From positions 3,253,501-3,317,500 of the forward strand of contig NZ_CP023317.1 in assembly GCF_009497655.1 (NCBI RefSeq): a stretch of 64,000 bases of DNA, read 5' to 3'. The stretch comes from Priestia megaterium (lineage in GTDB: Bacteria; Bacillota; Bacilli; Bacillales; Bacillaceae_H). A program made the position numbers and the translations under genes. Shown here piece by piece: positions 49,956 through 59,031 of the stretch (within the stretch, counting starts at the first letter, position 1; each line of letters begins with the position of its first letter). The notes under the pieces were generated by a model. The model ran no database searches and was not told the origin of the DNA. It was given only the letters and a program-made list of their open reading frames with translations.

Positions 49956-51419
49956 TTACTCTTTCCTTATCGGAAGAACAATCTTAAATAATGCCCCTCC
50001 CGTCTCTTTATTATCGACCGTGATGCTTCCTCCGTGGTTTTTCACAATGGAATGAGCAATATAAAGACCTAACCCTAAGTTTCCGTGGCCGCTTGTTCTT
50101 GACGCATCTTCTCTGTAAAACTTTTTAAACACCTGCTCTTTGTTCGATAACGCAAAGCCGGGACCCGTATCATGTATTTCAAAAATCACTTCGCCGTGAT
50201 GAATGACGGTATTCCACCCTATTTCCCCTCGTTCAGGCGTGTAGCGAATACAGTTTGTAATAATATTATCTAATACTTGAGAAATGCGCTGAGGATCTCC
50301 GTAAAATTGACTTGATGCTTCTGTTTCACTAACCGAAGGTAAAAAGGCAATCTCTTTTTTTTGACATAAAAGCTGAAACTCGTTTGTTTTCTCATGAACA
50401 AATGAGATTATATCGATTGGCTCTCTCTTTACGGTAAAGCCCGGATTTTCGATCACAGATACTTCTTGCAGCTGATTTAATAGCTGAATCGAACGCTGTG
50501 TATTTGTGTAGATCGTATGTAAATATCTATCGAGCCTCTCTGGATCTCTTTTGCTTCCTTCTACTAAAATTTCCGTATGGCCATGAATAATCGTAAGAGG
50601 CGTTCGTAAATCATGCGCAATCGCGGCCGTCATATCTTTGCGGTCTTCTTCTAGCTGCCACTGTTTAGCTAACGATTGCTTTAATTCTTTTCGCATTTCT
50701 TCAAAGGCATGAAGCAGCTGACTTAATTCTTTGGCGTCTTGAGTCAGGGACAGCGAAAAATCCAAATTATTATGCTGAATGTTTTTGGCTGCGGTCATCA
50801 GCTCGTTAAAAGGCCGTTCAATTTTTTTACTAAATCGTCTTCCAAACAAATAAGCAAACAAGTAAAAATAAAGAAACGGACTAGCTAGCGATACAAATGT
50901 AACAAGCGCAACAATCCATTTAATATTTGGATTAGCAGAGGCCATATTTAATTGATACCGTAGCGCAATCGCCCCGTTTACTTCTTCTTTTGAATTAAAA
51001 AGCGGATAAACTTTTATAATATATTTACCTGAGCGGATATTGGTATTGACCTGAGAGTAAAGATCACGTTTATTTTTTATGTATGAAGTGGACATGGATC
51101 CATACACGATTTGCCCTTTTTTATTTATAATTTGATAATCCATTCCTTCTAGCGGAATAACCGATTCTACTTGGTTTTTAGCATCTTTAGAAAGAAGCGC
51201 ATCTTCTTTTTCTTTGACGAACTGAAGAATATCAGGAATTTGTTTTTCATAGTAATTTGCTGGATTCAGTGCTCCAGGCATAAGAAACCAGTTTACTGCA
51301 ATCACAATTCCCCACGTTAAAAGCGTCGCAAGCAGGCTGTACAGTAAGATTAAATGAAACGATAACACAAACTGCGCTTTTAATGTTGCTCGGTTCATCC
51401 ATTTTTTTATTTTACCCAT
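49956..51419 (-). CDS. Sensor histidine kinase of an immunity/resistance operon
   Basis: A 487-residue kinase: helix 1 (about 20-45), a 120-residue extracytoplasmic sensor (AMDYQIINKKGQIVYGS region), helix 2 (about 168-190), HAMP, HisKA with phospho-acceptor His269 in AIAHDLRTPL, and HATPase with NIITNCIRYTP, DTGPGFALS and GLGLYIAHS. It would phosphorylate the response regulator whose gene overlaps its start. The sensor is larger than the short loops of BceS-type kinases and fits the lantibiotic-sensing SpaK/CprK-like group. Confidence 0.88.
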   Translation of the reverse strand: MGKIKKWMNRATLKAQFVLSFHLILLYSLLATLLTWGIVIAVNWFLMPGALNPANYYEKQIPDILQFVKEKEDALLSKDAKNQVESVIPLEGMDYQIINKKGQIVYGSMSTSYIKNKRDLYSQVNTNIRSGKYIIKVYPLFNSKEEVNGAIALRYQLNMASANPNIKWIVALVTFVSLASPFLYFYLFAYLFGRRFSKKIERPFNELMTAAKNIQHNNLDFSLSLTQDAKELSQLLHAFEEMRKELKQSLAKQWQLEEDRKDMTAAIAHDLRTPLTIIHGHTEILVEGSKRDPERLDRYLHTIYTNTQRSIQLLNQLQEVSVIENPGFTVKREPIDIISFVHEKTNEFQLLCQKKEIAFLPSVSETEASSQFYGDPQRISQVLDNIITNCIRYTPERGEIGWNTVIHHGEVIFEIHDTGPGFALSNKEQVFKKFYREDASRTSGHGNLGLGLYIAHSIVKNHGGSITVDNKETGGALFKIVLPIRKE

Positions 51420-52084
51420 TTGTAGCCAATTCCCCAAACGGTTGAGATGTAAGGCGTTTCGTCATATTTTAATAGTTTTGCTCTAATTTTTTTCACGTGT
51501 TCTGTAATCGTAGACGAATCTCCTTCCGCGTCGTAGCCCCACACTTTTTCATACAGCTGCTCACGTGTAAAAACCTGACCTGGATGAAGAGCAAGGAAAT
51601 GAATCATCTCAAATTCTCTTGAAGTAAACGGAATCACTTCATTGTTATGTAGAATTTGATAGCCGTTTAAATCAATGGTTAACTCTCCAAAGTGAAGCCT
51701 GTTGTAAGAGTTACTGCTAATTCTTTGTTCTCGGCGCAGATGAGCATAAATGCGGGCTTTTAGTTCTTTCATGCTAAAAGGCTTAACTAAGTAATCATCT
51801 CCACCGACTAATAGTCCTTTTACTCGGTCCTGCTCCGTTTGTTTGGCACTTAGAAAGATAATGGGGCATGATATGCTTTTTCGGATCATTTCACAAAGCG
51901 CAAAGCCGTCCATGCCTGGCATCATCACATCCAGCACAATTAAGTCTGGATTTATTTTTAACTTTGTTAACGCTTCTTGCCCTTCGTAAGCAAACACCAC
52001 CTCATATCCTTCATCTTGCAGCGCATCTTTCATAAAGGAAATAATGTCTTTTTCGTCGTCCACTAGTAAAATTGTTTGGTTCAT
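51407..52084 (-). CDS. OmpR-family response regulator
   Basis: A 225-residue regulator with a receiver domain (acidic pair Asp9-Asp10, phospho-acceptor Asp52 in VLDVMMPGMDG, Lys in YLVKPFS) and a C-terminal winged helix (FTSREFEMIHFLALHPGQVF, SSTITEHVKKIRAKL, WGIGYKW). Cotranscribed with the immunity ABC transporter upstream and the kinase downstream, with which it overlaps. It should activate the transporter genes when the kinase senses a peptide antibiotic. Confidence 0.92.
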   Translation of the reverse strand: MNQTILLVDDEKDIISFMKDALQDEGYEVVFAYEGQEALTKLKINPDLIVLDVMMPGMDGFALCEMIRKSISCPIIFLSAKQTEQDRVKGLLVGGDDYLVKPFSMKELKARIYAHLRREQRISSNSYNRLHFGELTIDLNGYQILHNNEVIPFTSREFEMIHFLALHPGQVFTREQLYEKVWGYDAEGDSSTITEHVKKIRAKLLKYDETPYISTVWGIGYKWVK

Positions 52085-52091
52085 CTCCAGC

Positions 52092-52865
52092 TCACCCTAC
52101 CCATTCTTTCTTTTTCCACACGAATAGGTTTATTATAAGGCTAATGAACAAAATTGGAAATAATAGGTTTACTAAAAATTCAGAGTTTGGCTTGCTTAAT
52201 TCACGAAAAACAGAATCGGTTACGGAGAAAAAGAAGCTTAGTTTATCTGACACATACACGCTTCCAATTAAAGCACCAATGGTTGCGACGTAAGATAAAA
52301 TGGAATTAGGCATAAGCACACTCAGGATACTCCCGATGCTAATTACCGCTATAAAGATACAAAAACAAATGCCGTAAAATTTGAGCGAATATAGTAACGC
52401 TCCAATAGTTCCTACAGTCTGTCCTCCTAAAAACGTTGTTTCATTTACATGAGGCATAACCATTCTTCCAAGACATGTCCCCACTACCCACGTAATACAA
52501 AGAATAATAAAAACTAGTAAACATTGAACCGCCCACTTTACAAAAAACAGCTTCAAACGATGGTGCGGTCGAATTAGTACCATGCGCAGCGCTCCCGACG
52601 TATACTCGCCGTTAAAACTATCTGCCACAAACATAGGAATAACAATAAACGTAATCACAAACGATAGGTCTCGAAGAAGCAGTGGTGCTGAATTTAAAGA
52701 ATCAATTTTTACGTCATGAGCCGCATCAAAAAATGAAATGCCTCCCCTTTGAAAGAAAAAGAACCAACTAAAAGCAAGTAATCCTATGTACACACCTAGT
52801 ACCACTGCTGTCTTTTTCCGTTTAAACGTTCGCTCTAATTCACTGACAAAAAGTCCTGTCATCAT
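52092..52865 (-). CDS. ABC-2 permease of a lantibiotic-immunity-type exporter (second subunit)
   Basis: A 257-residue six-helix permease. The N-terminal cytoplasmic LERTFKRKKTAVVLGVYIGL, the periplasmic loop after helix 1 and the ADSFNGEYTSGALRMVLIRP cytoplasmic motif are typical of EpiE/MutE/CprB-type subunits. It pairs with the next permease and their ATPase to expel or displace membrane-acting peptides. ATG after AAAGGAGAGAAG; 13 bp after the first permease gene. Confidence 0.85.
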   Translation of the reverse strand: MMTGLFVSELERTFKRKKTAVVLGVYIGLLAFSWFFFFQRGGISFFDAAHDVKIDSLNSAPLLLRDLSFVITFIVIPMFVADSFNGEYTSGALRMVLIRPHHRLKLFFVKWAVQCLLVFIILCITWVVGTCLGRMVMPHVNETTFLGGQTVGTIGALLYSLKFYGICFCIFIAVISIGSILSVLMPNSILSYVATIGALIGSVYVSDKLSFFFSVTDSVFRELSKPNSEFLVNLLFPILFISLIINLFVWKKKEWVG

Positions 52866-52878
52866 GTCTTCTCTCCTT

Positions 52879-53706
52879 TTATAGAAACGATTCTTTTTTT
52901 CGAATAGCTACATACGTTAAACCGCCAAAAAATAAAATATAAAAACCTAAAACGCCGACATTCCACCCTACAAACTGCGGGTTTTCTGCCATCATGACTG
53001 TAATGCCCTGCCATTGAATCATCGGTACGGAAGTAAAGAAAAGCTGTCCAAAGAGCTCTTCACTCATCCACTGCCTAAACCCTCTTAATAAAGTAGGATA
53101 CGAAAATGATATTAGTATAAAAGCAACCCCAATTCCAACAGCCGTAGTAGTCGTTTTGCTGATAACAGAGATAAAAAACAGCACACAGCATATTGCAATC
53201 GTCGTTAAATAGGCATATCCATAGAATGCAAGATTATATACTAGCGCTTCTTTTATGTTGAAGACATGGTTGTGATAAAATACAAAGTAGCTTTGCGGGT
53301 GTTCAAACATTAGAAAGCCTATCGCATAGCTCACACAGAAATACGTGATAAAAAACAGTAAATTAAACAGCAGAAGCGCTATGGCTTTTGCGAGGATGAT
53401 TTCTTTAAACGAATACGATCGCATCATGACCATTCGCAGCTGTCCTGACCGGTACTCTTCAGTAACCACGAGCGTAATAAAAACTAAGAACATGGCATTA
53501 AAAACTGTAAATAACATTTCGGCTAAGCTCAGCACAGGAAAGTTTCCCGCAAACGTATACTGTGGTAAATCGACTGTGAGTGCTCCATTTTGTTTTTGGA
53601 GATAAGAAGAAGCAACTAACAGCACCACCGGCACTAACAAAAAGGTCAGCCAGGCCACTTTTCGTTTCCAAAGTCTTTCCCACTCCGCTACTAACAGCTC
53701 CTTCAT
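52879..53706 (-). CDS. ABC-2 permease of a lantibiotic-immunity-type exporter (first subunit)
   Basis: A 275-residue six-helix permease related to the following one: LVAEWERLWKRKVAWLTFLL at the N-terminus and VVTEEYRSGQLRMVMMRSYS as the cytoplasmic coupling motif. Its ATG overlaps the ATPase stop (ATGA). Two dissimilar permeases with one ATPase is the layout of FEG-type immunity transporters and of CprABC in Clostridioides. Confidence 0.85.
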   Translation of the reverse strand: MKELLVAEWERLWKRKVAWLTFLLVPVVLLVASSYLQKQNGALTVDLPQYTFAGNFPVLSLAEMLFTVFNAMFLVFITLVVTEEYRSGQLRMVMMRSYSFKEIILAKAIALLLFNLLFFITYFCVSYAIGFLMFEHPQSYFVFYHNHVFNIKEALVYNLAFYGYAYLTTIAICCVLFFISVISKTTTTAVGIGVAFILISFSYPTLLRGFRQWMSEELFGQLFFTSVPMIQWQGITVMMAENPQFVGWNVGVLGFYILFFGGLTYVAIRKKESFL

Positions 53707-54428
53707 TGCGACACCAGCTCTACAAACGCATCTTCAAGATTTTTACCGGATGCTAACTGATCTAAAGCGCCGTCCCACATTAGCTCTCCTTCTCTCATCA
53801 CCACAATTTGATCACATACTCGCTGTAATTCATCCAGTAAATGACTAGAGATTAAAATCGTTTTGTTATAGTCACGTTTTAAGGTAAAAAGCAGCTCGCG
53901 CAGTTCACGTACGCCCATTGGATCTAAGCCGTTGGCTGGCTCATCTAGTATTAATAAGTCCGGGTCGCCTAGGAGCGCTTGAGCAATACCGAGTCTTTGC
54001 TTCATCCCAAGAGAATACGTTCGAACTTTATCATTTTCTCTGCCGGTTAATCCCACAATATCAAGCACTTCTTTTACTCTTTGCTGCCTTTCTTGCTTTG
54101 TTGAAAATGGATGCAGTCGAGCTAAGTTTGCCAGGTTTTCTTTTCCCGTCATATAAGGAAAAAAGATGGGTGACTCTACAATCGCACCAACGCTTTGCAG
54201 TGCTTCTTTTCTTTGTGAAACAATAGGTTTATTAGTAATAAAAACTTCTCCCCCAGTTGGTTTAATCAACCCCGTCAATAAACGAATTAACGTTGTTTTA
54301 CCAGCTCCGTTTGGCCCTAGCAGTCCGCATATTTCCCCTTCCCCAATTTGAAACGATACTTCTTTTACTAAGTGACGACGTCTCACTTTTTTCGAAACGC
54401 TCTTTACCTCTAAAATAATATTTTTCAT
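53703..54428 (-). CDS. ABC transporter ATP-binding protein, BcrA/CprA-like
   Basis: A 241-residue ATPase with Walker A GPNGAGKTT (38-46), Q-loop region VGAIVESPIFFPYMTGKEN, signature YSLGMKQRLGIAQ, Walker B LLILDEPANGLDP and H-loop SSHLLDEL. The ESP-x-FFPYMTG Q-loop is the lantibiotic/bacitracin-immunity variant. First gene of an ATPase-permease-permease-regulator-kinase operon. No lantibiotic precursor or modification gene is nearby, so it is a resistance rather than producer-immunity system. Confidence 0.92.
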   Translation of the reverse strand: MKNIILEVKSVSKKVRRRHLVKEVSFQIGEGEICGLLGPNGAGKTTLIRLLTGLIKPTGGEVFITNKPIVSQRKEALQSVGAIVESPIFFPYMTGKENLANLARLHPFSTKQERQQRVKEVLDIVGLTGRENDKVRTYSLGMKQRLGIAQALLGDPDLLILDEPANGLDPMGVRELRELLFTLKRDYNKTILISSHLLDELQRVCDQIVVMREGELMWDGALDQLASGKNLEDAFVELVSQ

Positions 54429-54491
54429 CTTAAATCCCCCCTACACGTAGTATAGGAGGGATTTATAAAGAATTTATAAAGTTTATAAAAA

Positions 54492-54755
54492 TTATCCTAC
54501 AGGTTTTTTGGCAATGATAAATGCAACAGTCGCAAACACAAGTAAACATACGCATAAAAACAAATAGCCAGCGCCTTCAAACCCTCTTACTTCTACATAG
54601 CCAATATAAAAAAACACAGCGGCAGCCATAACGGTAAGCATTGAAGGAAGCATTCTAATGACCTTGTTCCATTTCATTTTTCTGAACAGCCAAGTTAACA
54701 TGAGTATAAGTACACCTGGCAGCAGTGCAATCAGTAAAGGACCGCCTATCATCAT
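54492..54755 (-). CDS. Small membrane protein, possibly YesK-like
   Basis: About 87 residues with three helices (MIGGPLLIALLPGVLILMLT, MLPSMLTVMAAAVFFYIGYV, YLFLCVCLLVFATVAFIIA). I start it at the ATG pair behind GAGAGG; a GTG 11 codons upstream has no ribosome site. The helix spacing and the Gly-Pro rich first helix recall YesK-type membrane proteins, but weakly. It is upstream of the ABC operon on the same strand and might belong to it. Confidence 0.5.
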   Translation of the reverse strand: MMIGGPLLIALLPGVLILMLTWLFRKMKWNKVIRMLPSMLTVMAAAVFFYIGYVEVRGFEGAGYLFLCVCLLVFATVAFIIAKKPVG

Positions 54756-54808
54756 ATCTATCAACCTCTCTAAATCCTTTTCATTCACTTAAAATAGAGA
54801 TAATCAGC

Positions 54809-55120
54809 TTACGGCTCAGAAATTCCATTTGCAATCGCTAATAAAAACATCAAAGCAGAAAGCAACACAAAAAAGATGCTGTTTGTGATAATGCTAAACC
54901 ACACGACGCTTGGCTTCTTTGTTCGAACTCCTAAAACTAACGCCACAATAAAGCCAACATCTATCGCAAAAAACAGCCACAGCGGAATAGTCAAATCACC
55001 GCTTCTACTTGGAAAAATTGAATTTGATGGGAATATCCGATTCGCAAAAAACACTACAAACGCAGCTGCCAGCAAAATAATTGTTAATACAATTGGCTTA
55101 TTTTCTTTTGAAACACTCAT
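54809..55120 (-). CDS. Hypothetical membrane protein (103 aa)
   Basis: Three membrane helices (IVLTIILLAAAFVVFFANRI, IPLWLFFAIDVGFIVALVLG, VWFSIITNSIFFVLLSALMF) with one extracytoplasmic loop (FPSNSIFPSRSGDLT). The ATG eight bases after AGGAGGG is used; a longer frame ignores that site. It precedes the small YesK-like gene by 53 bp. Family not recognised. Confidence 0.6.
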   Translation of the reverse strand: MSVSKENKPIVLTIILLAAAFVVFFANRIFPSNSIFPSRSGDLTIPLWLFFAIDVGFIVALVLGVRTKKPSVVWFSIITNSIFFVLLSALMFLLAIANGISEP

Positions 55121-55290
55121 TTCAAATACCCTCCTAACTAAAAAAAATAATACCATATAGTACTAAATTGAAATATACAAATTACAAACTTCATTCATTG
55201 TTCCAATAATCTTGATTTCTCAGATTAAAAAACCATATATTCAATAATATGGTAAAATCATTTATATAAAATCGTTTAAGGAGTCTATAT

Positions 55291-55449
55291 ATGAAACTGG
55301 ATTCGAAAAGAAGAAACATTCAATCGAAATATAGAGAAAAAATAAACGTAAAAAAAGCGGAACGACAACATTCTGCCGAAGCCTTATTTGTTTTTGCCTT
55401 CTTTATACTGCTTGGTTTTCTAGTCTTCCAAAACTATATAGACTGGTAA
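55291..55449 (+). CDS. Small single-pass membrane protein (52 aa)
   Basis: Behind AAGGAG, an ATG opens a very basic cytoplasmic segment (MKLDSKRRNIQSKYREKINV, then KKAERQHSAE) followed by one helix (ALFVFAFFILLGFLVFQNYI) and a final Asp-Trp. Positive charge before the helix fixes the N-terminus inside. Function unknown. Confidence 0.6.
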   Translation: MKLDSKRRNIQSKYREKINVKKAERQHSAEALFVFAFFILLGFLVFQNYIDW

Positions 55450-55484
55450 AGAAAACAAGGTGACATATTTAACCGCAAAAGAAA

Positions 55485-55512
55485 AGGTTCAAATTCTATA
55501 GAATTTGAACCT
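55485..55512. terminator. Perfect 28-bp palindrome, probable terminator
   Basis: AGGTTCAAATTCTA and its complement without loop, between the 52-residue gene and the convergent SulP gene. The minus strand continues with a partial T-run. Confidence 0.6.
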
Positions 55513-55528
55513 AGGAATTATCACTCTC

Positions 55529-56995
55529 TTAATGAACTGATGCTCTTGCATTTGGCTTGTTGTAAGTCGCTAATCTTTGAAGTAATTCTTCACTTACATC
55601 ATTTAAACCTGTCAGCTTCACCTCAGCAGACGTTTGTTCTTTTAGCTTCAGTACAATTTTATCGATAGCCGCTACGGCTGAGTCATCCCAAATATGCGCT
55701 TCTGAAAAATCAATCAAAATTTGATCTTGTTTTTCTGTAAACGTAAAAGAATGAACAAAGTCTTCTACGGAGGCAAAGAACAGCTGACCTTTTACTTTAT
55801 AGACCGTTCGATTTTCCGATTTCTTTGCTGATACGTCGAGCTTTGAAATTTTTGCAGCAAAGAAAACTGCGCTTAAAATAACACCCGCAATAACTCCTTT
55901 TGATAAATCATGTGTTGCTACAACCGTAATTACCGTCACAAGCATCACGACGGTATCTGTTAAAGGGACTTTCGTGAGCGTACGAAGTGAAGACCAGTCA
56001 AATGTTCCGATCGATACCATAATCATGACGCCTGCTAGTGCAGCCATTGGAATTTTGACAACCCAGTCCCCTAGCACCAAAATGAGAAACATAAGAAATA
56101 TCCCCGCTACAAACGTTGATAAACGACCGCGTCCGCCTGATTTTACATTAATAACGGTTTGACCGATCATCGCACAGCCAGCCATGCCGCCAAAGAAACC
56201 AACGACCATGTTCGCAATTCCTTGCCCTCTGCTTTCTTGGTTTTTATTACTAGACGTATCTGTCATATCATCCACAATCGATGCCGTTAGCAGCGATTCT
56301 GTTAATCCGACAATAGATAATCCTAGCGCTGTTGGAAAAATGATAGACAGTGTTTCCATATTCCAAGGAACGTTAGGAATAGAAAACACCGGCAGTGATT
56401 TTGTAATTTCTCCTAAGTCTCCTACTGTACGCAAATTAAATCCTCCAAAAATAGCTACAATTGTCATGACGACAATCGCTACTAATGGCGAAGGCACTGC
56501 TTTTGTAAAGCGCGGTAAAACGTAAATAATAACAAGAGTTAACGCCACAAACACATACGTCATCGTTGAGATTCCTACAAAATGCGGAACTTGTGCCATA
56601 AAAATTAAAATCGCTAATGCATTCACAAATCCTACCATCACGGATCGAGGAATGAATTTCATAAAGCGAGCAATTTTAAAGATGCCAAACAGAAGTTGAA
56701 TCACACCCGTTAAAATAGTCGTTGCCCATAAATACTCCATTCCATGCTCTTTTACGAGTGTCACCATCAGCAGGGCCATCGCGCCGGTAGCTGCAGAAAT
56801 CATCGCAGGACGCCCTCCTACAAAGGCCATCACAACGGCGATACAAAAAGATGCGTGTAAGCCCACCATCGGATCTACTCCGGCAATAATGGAAAAAGCA
56901 ATAGCTTCAGGGATGAGCGCAAGCGCTACGACAATACCTGAAAGAATATCTCCTTTCACGTTGCCAAACCACTCCACTTTTAATTTATTGAACAT
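55529..56995 (-). CDS. SulP family anion permease with C-terminal STAS domain
   Basis: About 488 residues: membrane core with [57 protein letters not shown] and [25 protein letters not shown] domain from about residue 385 follows ([40 protein letters not shown]). STAS domains regulate SulP transport. Substrate is probably sulfate or bicarbonate. The start is uncertain: this ATG lies 14 nt after AAAGG and a TTG four codons upstream is better spaced. Confidence 0.9.
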   Translation of the reverse strand: MFNKLKVEWFGNVKGDILSGIVVALALIPEAIAFSIIAGVDPMVGLHASFCIAVVMAFVGGRPAMISAATGAMALLMVTLVKEHGMEYLWATTILTGVIQLLFGIFKIARFMKFIPRSVMVGFVNALAILIFMAQVPHFVGISTMTYVFVALTLVIIYVLPRFTKAVPSPLVAIVVMTIVAIFGGFNLRTVGDLGEITKSLPVFSIPNVPWNMETLSIIFPTALGLSIVGLTESLLTASIVDDMTDTSSNKNQESRGQGIANMVVGFFGGMAGCAMIGQTVINVKSGGRGRLSTFVAGIFLMFLILVLGDWVVKIPMAALAGVMIMVSIGTFDWSSLRTLTKVPLTDTVVMLVTVITVVATHDLSKGVIAGVILSAVFFAAKISKLDVSAKKSENRTVYKVKGQLFFASVEDFVHSFTFTEKQDQILIDFSEAHIWDDSAVAAIDKIVLKLKEQTSAEVKLTGLNDVSEELLQRLATYNKPNARASVH

Positions 56996-57203
56996 GATAA
57001 CCAAAAACACCTTTCTCTCTATAGTCATAAACGTTTACTGTACGCTTTTCTAGATTTTGGACAATAAAAGTAGTAAAATAGAAAATAAACAGAACCTAAA
57101 TGGAACGTTTATGGTACTTTTAATATATAAAAAAATGAGTGAAAACAGCCCAACATATCCCATCTTCCTCAAGTATTATATTTACGTACATGAAACACGT
57201 TTA

Positions 57204-57407
57204 TTAAAACGATGAAGTCAGCTTCTTTATTTTTTCCTCATTTAATCCAAACGCTTCTTTCACTTTATTTTCTAAGTCCTCTGTAATCCTCCTCTTCCCA
57301 ACTTCCACTAATGCAATGAGTGAAAAGCTGCAGTTTACTCTTTCAGCGAAATTCCGCTGATTCAAATTGTAGCTTTTCCGAATCAATTTGATGGTGTCTT
57401 TATCCAT
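57204..57407 (-). CDS. Small XRE-type HTH protein (67 aa)
   Basis: A stand-alone Cro/C1 helix-turn-helix: LIRKSYNLNQRNFAERVNCS, SFSLIALVEVGKRRITEDLE, then KVKEAFGLNEEKIKKL. It would bind DNA as a dimer. ATG behind GAGGTGAC. Divergent from the resolvase-like gene, with a 10-bp inverted repeat between them as a likely binding site. Confidence 0.85.
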   Translation of the reverse strand: MDKDTIKLIRKSYNLNQRNFAERVNCSFSLIALVEVGKRRITEDLENKVKEAFGLNEEKIKKLTSSF

Positions 57408-57517
57408 ATTGTCACCTCGCTTTTTTTATATAAGTGGCTTCCAACTCTCATAGAAGCCGAGACGTTGTTAACAACTAAAACTCTAGCAGACCTAAACCAA
57501 AATGTCTATCACTTTTT

Positions 57518-57543
57518 GTTCCAAAAACGATCTTTTTTGGAAC
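57518..57543. promoter_or_regulatory. Inverted repeat GTTCCAAAAA-N6-TTTTTGGAAC
   Basis: Perfect 10-bp arms in the intergenic region between the divergent XRE and resolvase-like genes, followed by TATACT. Probable operator of the XRE protein or the resolvase-like protein. Confidence 0.5.
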
Positions 57544-57639
57544 TATACTTCTTTCTATACTGAAAAGAAATGTTATGAGCGGAAGGAATTTGGTACAATA
57601 GGTAAATATAAATAAACAATCCATGCAGGAGATGGTGTA

Positions 57640-58182
57640 GTGATTATTGGTTATACCCGTCCATATAGCGAAGATGAAAACTTGGACAAACAGTTACAGG
57701 CGTTGCAGCCTTTTAATTGCGATAAAATTTATCATGAAAAAACAAATTCCATAAAAAAAAGAGTAGAATTCGATGAGATGGTAGCTTCACTTCAGCCAGG
57801 CGATACAGTCGTTGTGTATAAATTTTACTGCATTGCAGACTCTACTCGGCACCTTATTGAATTAATTGAATATTTTTCAGATAATCATGTTCACTTTGTA
57901 TCGATTTTGGATGACGTTGATACATCCACCGAACAAGGAAAAACCTTTTTCAGTACCATTAAACGTATTGGTGAATTTCAACATGACGTGATCAGTGAAC
58001 GCACAAAAGCCGGTCTTCAAGAAGCAAAATCAAAAGGAAAAAGCGGCGGCCGGCCAAAAAAACCTGACTATAACGTCCACCGAGCGCTTGATATGTACTG
58101 GAGTAAAAACTATACGATTGCTCAAATTACAGAAGCTACAGGTATAAGCAAGACGACTTTGTACCGTTACTTAGATAACTAA
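57640..58182 (+). CDS. Resolvase/invertase-family protein with degenerate catalytic residues
   Basis: A 180-residue protein with the serine-recombinase fold: GYTRPYSEDENLDKQLQAL at the N-terminus, FDEMVASLQPGDTVVVYKFY, TSTEQGKTFFSTIKRIGEFQ, ISERTKAGLQEAKSKGKSGG, and a C-terminal HTH (TIAQITEATGISKTTLYRYL). In an ungapped alignment the nucleophile Ser falls at Tyr9 (Ser10 is adjacent) and the two active-site Arg of the DRLGR motif are Cys64 and Asp67. It is probably not an active recombinase but a DNA-binding protein derived from one. GTG start behind GGAGATGG. Confidence 0.85.
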   Translation: MIIGYTRPYSEDENLDKQLQALQPFNCDKIYHEKTNSIKKRVEFDEMVASLQPGDTVVVYKFYCIADSTRHLIELIEYFSDNHVHFVSILDDVDTSTEQGKTFFSTIKRIGEFQHDVISERTKAGLQEAKSKGKSGGRPKKPDYNVHRALDMYWSKNYTIAQITEATGISKTTLYRYLDN

Positions 58183-58191
58183 AGCACATGT

Positions 58192-58234
58192 AAAAAAGAC
58201 GTCCTTTTATTCGGTAAAAAGGCCGTCTTTTTTT
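58192..58234. terminator. Bidirectional intrinsic terminator
   Basis: AAAAAAGACG and CGTCTTTTTTT arms with inner CCTTTT/AAAAGG. Confidence 0.9.
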
Positions 58235-58244
58235 AGTGACTATA

Positions 58245-58856
58245 TCACTGAAGGTATTTAGGATTCGGTTTAGAATGGTGATTAATTTCTTCAAATATAT
58301 CTGAAGAAGGTTTAGACGACACTTTGTTATGTAAATCTTGCGCAGGCACGCTGGTTTGAGAAAAAGATGACATATATAATTCCATCAACTGTTTAAAGTC
58401 CCCTACAGTCAAAGGTTTTGCATCTTCTCGAAGTTCGTATCCTAACTGTCCATTTGGTTCGATTGTGGCGATTTTAACATCTTTTATGTTTGATATACCT
58501 ACATTTCGTAATCTCATTTCTAATTGATCGGCGGTTAAACGTAATTTTTTAAGCTGCTTAGTATCTAATTGACCATTATTTATAACGATTTTAGATTTAC
58601 CTGTCAGAAATTTTTCAAATCCATTAAACTTTAATTGTAAGTACTCTAAAACTAAAATAGCAAGAACAAAAATTGCTGCCCCGCCAATGGCTTTTAGCAT
58701 ACTTTTCTCAACAATAGGTTGTACAATGATGGTACCTAAGGAAATCATAACGACCGTTTGAGCGAGCGTCATTTGAGCAATCGATTTCCTCCCCGCTATT
58801 CTTAGTAATAATATTCCCGATAAAATCAAGATTACAGATTGCCAAATAAAATTCAT
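58245..58856 (-). CDS. DUF421 (YetF/YrbG-type) membrane protein
   Basis: A 203-residue protein with three N-terminal helices ([53 protein letters not shown]) and a soluble C-terminal DUF421 region with the family motifs [33 protein letters not shown] and [17 protein letters not shown]. subtilis YetF-family proteins are spore or membrane proteins of unclear role. The ATG after AAAGGATGAT is used. Monocistronic, terminator on the far side. Confidence 0.9.
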   Translation of the reverse strand: MNFIWQSVILILSGILLLRIAGRKSIAQMTLAQTVVMISLGTIIVQPIVEKSMLKAIGGAAIFVLAILVLEYLQLKFNGFEKFLTGKSKIVINNGQLDTKQLKKLRLTADQLEMRLRNVGISNIKDVKIATIEPNGQLGYELREDAKPLTVGDFKQLMELYMSSFSQTSVPAQDLHNKVSSKPSSDIFEEINHHSKPNPKYLQ

Positions 58857-58966
58857 AATATCATCCTTTTTATTACAGTCTGCTTTTAGATTAGGCATCT
58901 GAAAGCAAATTATTCATGTATCAAAAATTTCGTTTCCACTCCTCATACCCTAATAAAGTTAGAAAA

Positions 58967-59001
58967 CAAAAAGATACCTTACGTAAAGGTATCTTTTTGT
59001 T
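58967..59001 (-). terminator. Intrinsic terminator
   Basis: CAAAAAGATACCTT/AAGGTATCTTTTTG stem past the DUF302 gene. Confidence 0.85.
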
Positions 59002-59031
59002 TTGTTATTTTCTTTCTCGGAATCACAGGAC

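Noticed and set aside
49777-50055. 92-codon plus-strand frame after the epoxide-hydrolase-like gene
   Set aside because: Follows a terminator, lacks a ribosome site and overlaps the histidine kinase gene antisense.
57640-58182. Sign of an integrated mobile element because of a resolvase-family gene
   Set aside because: Active-site residues are degenerate and no inverted ends, transposase, integrase or direct repeats flank it.
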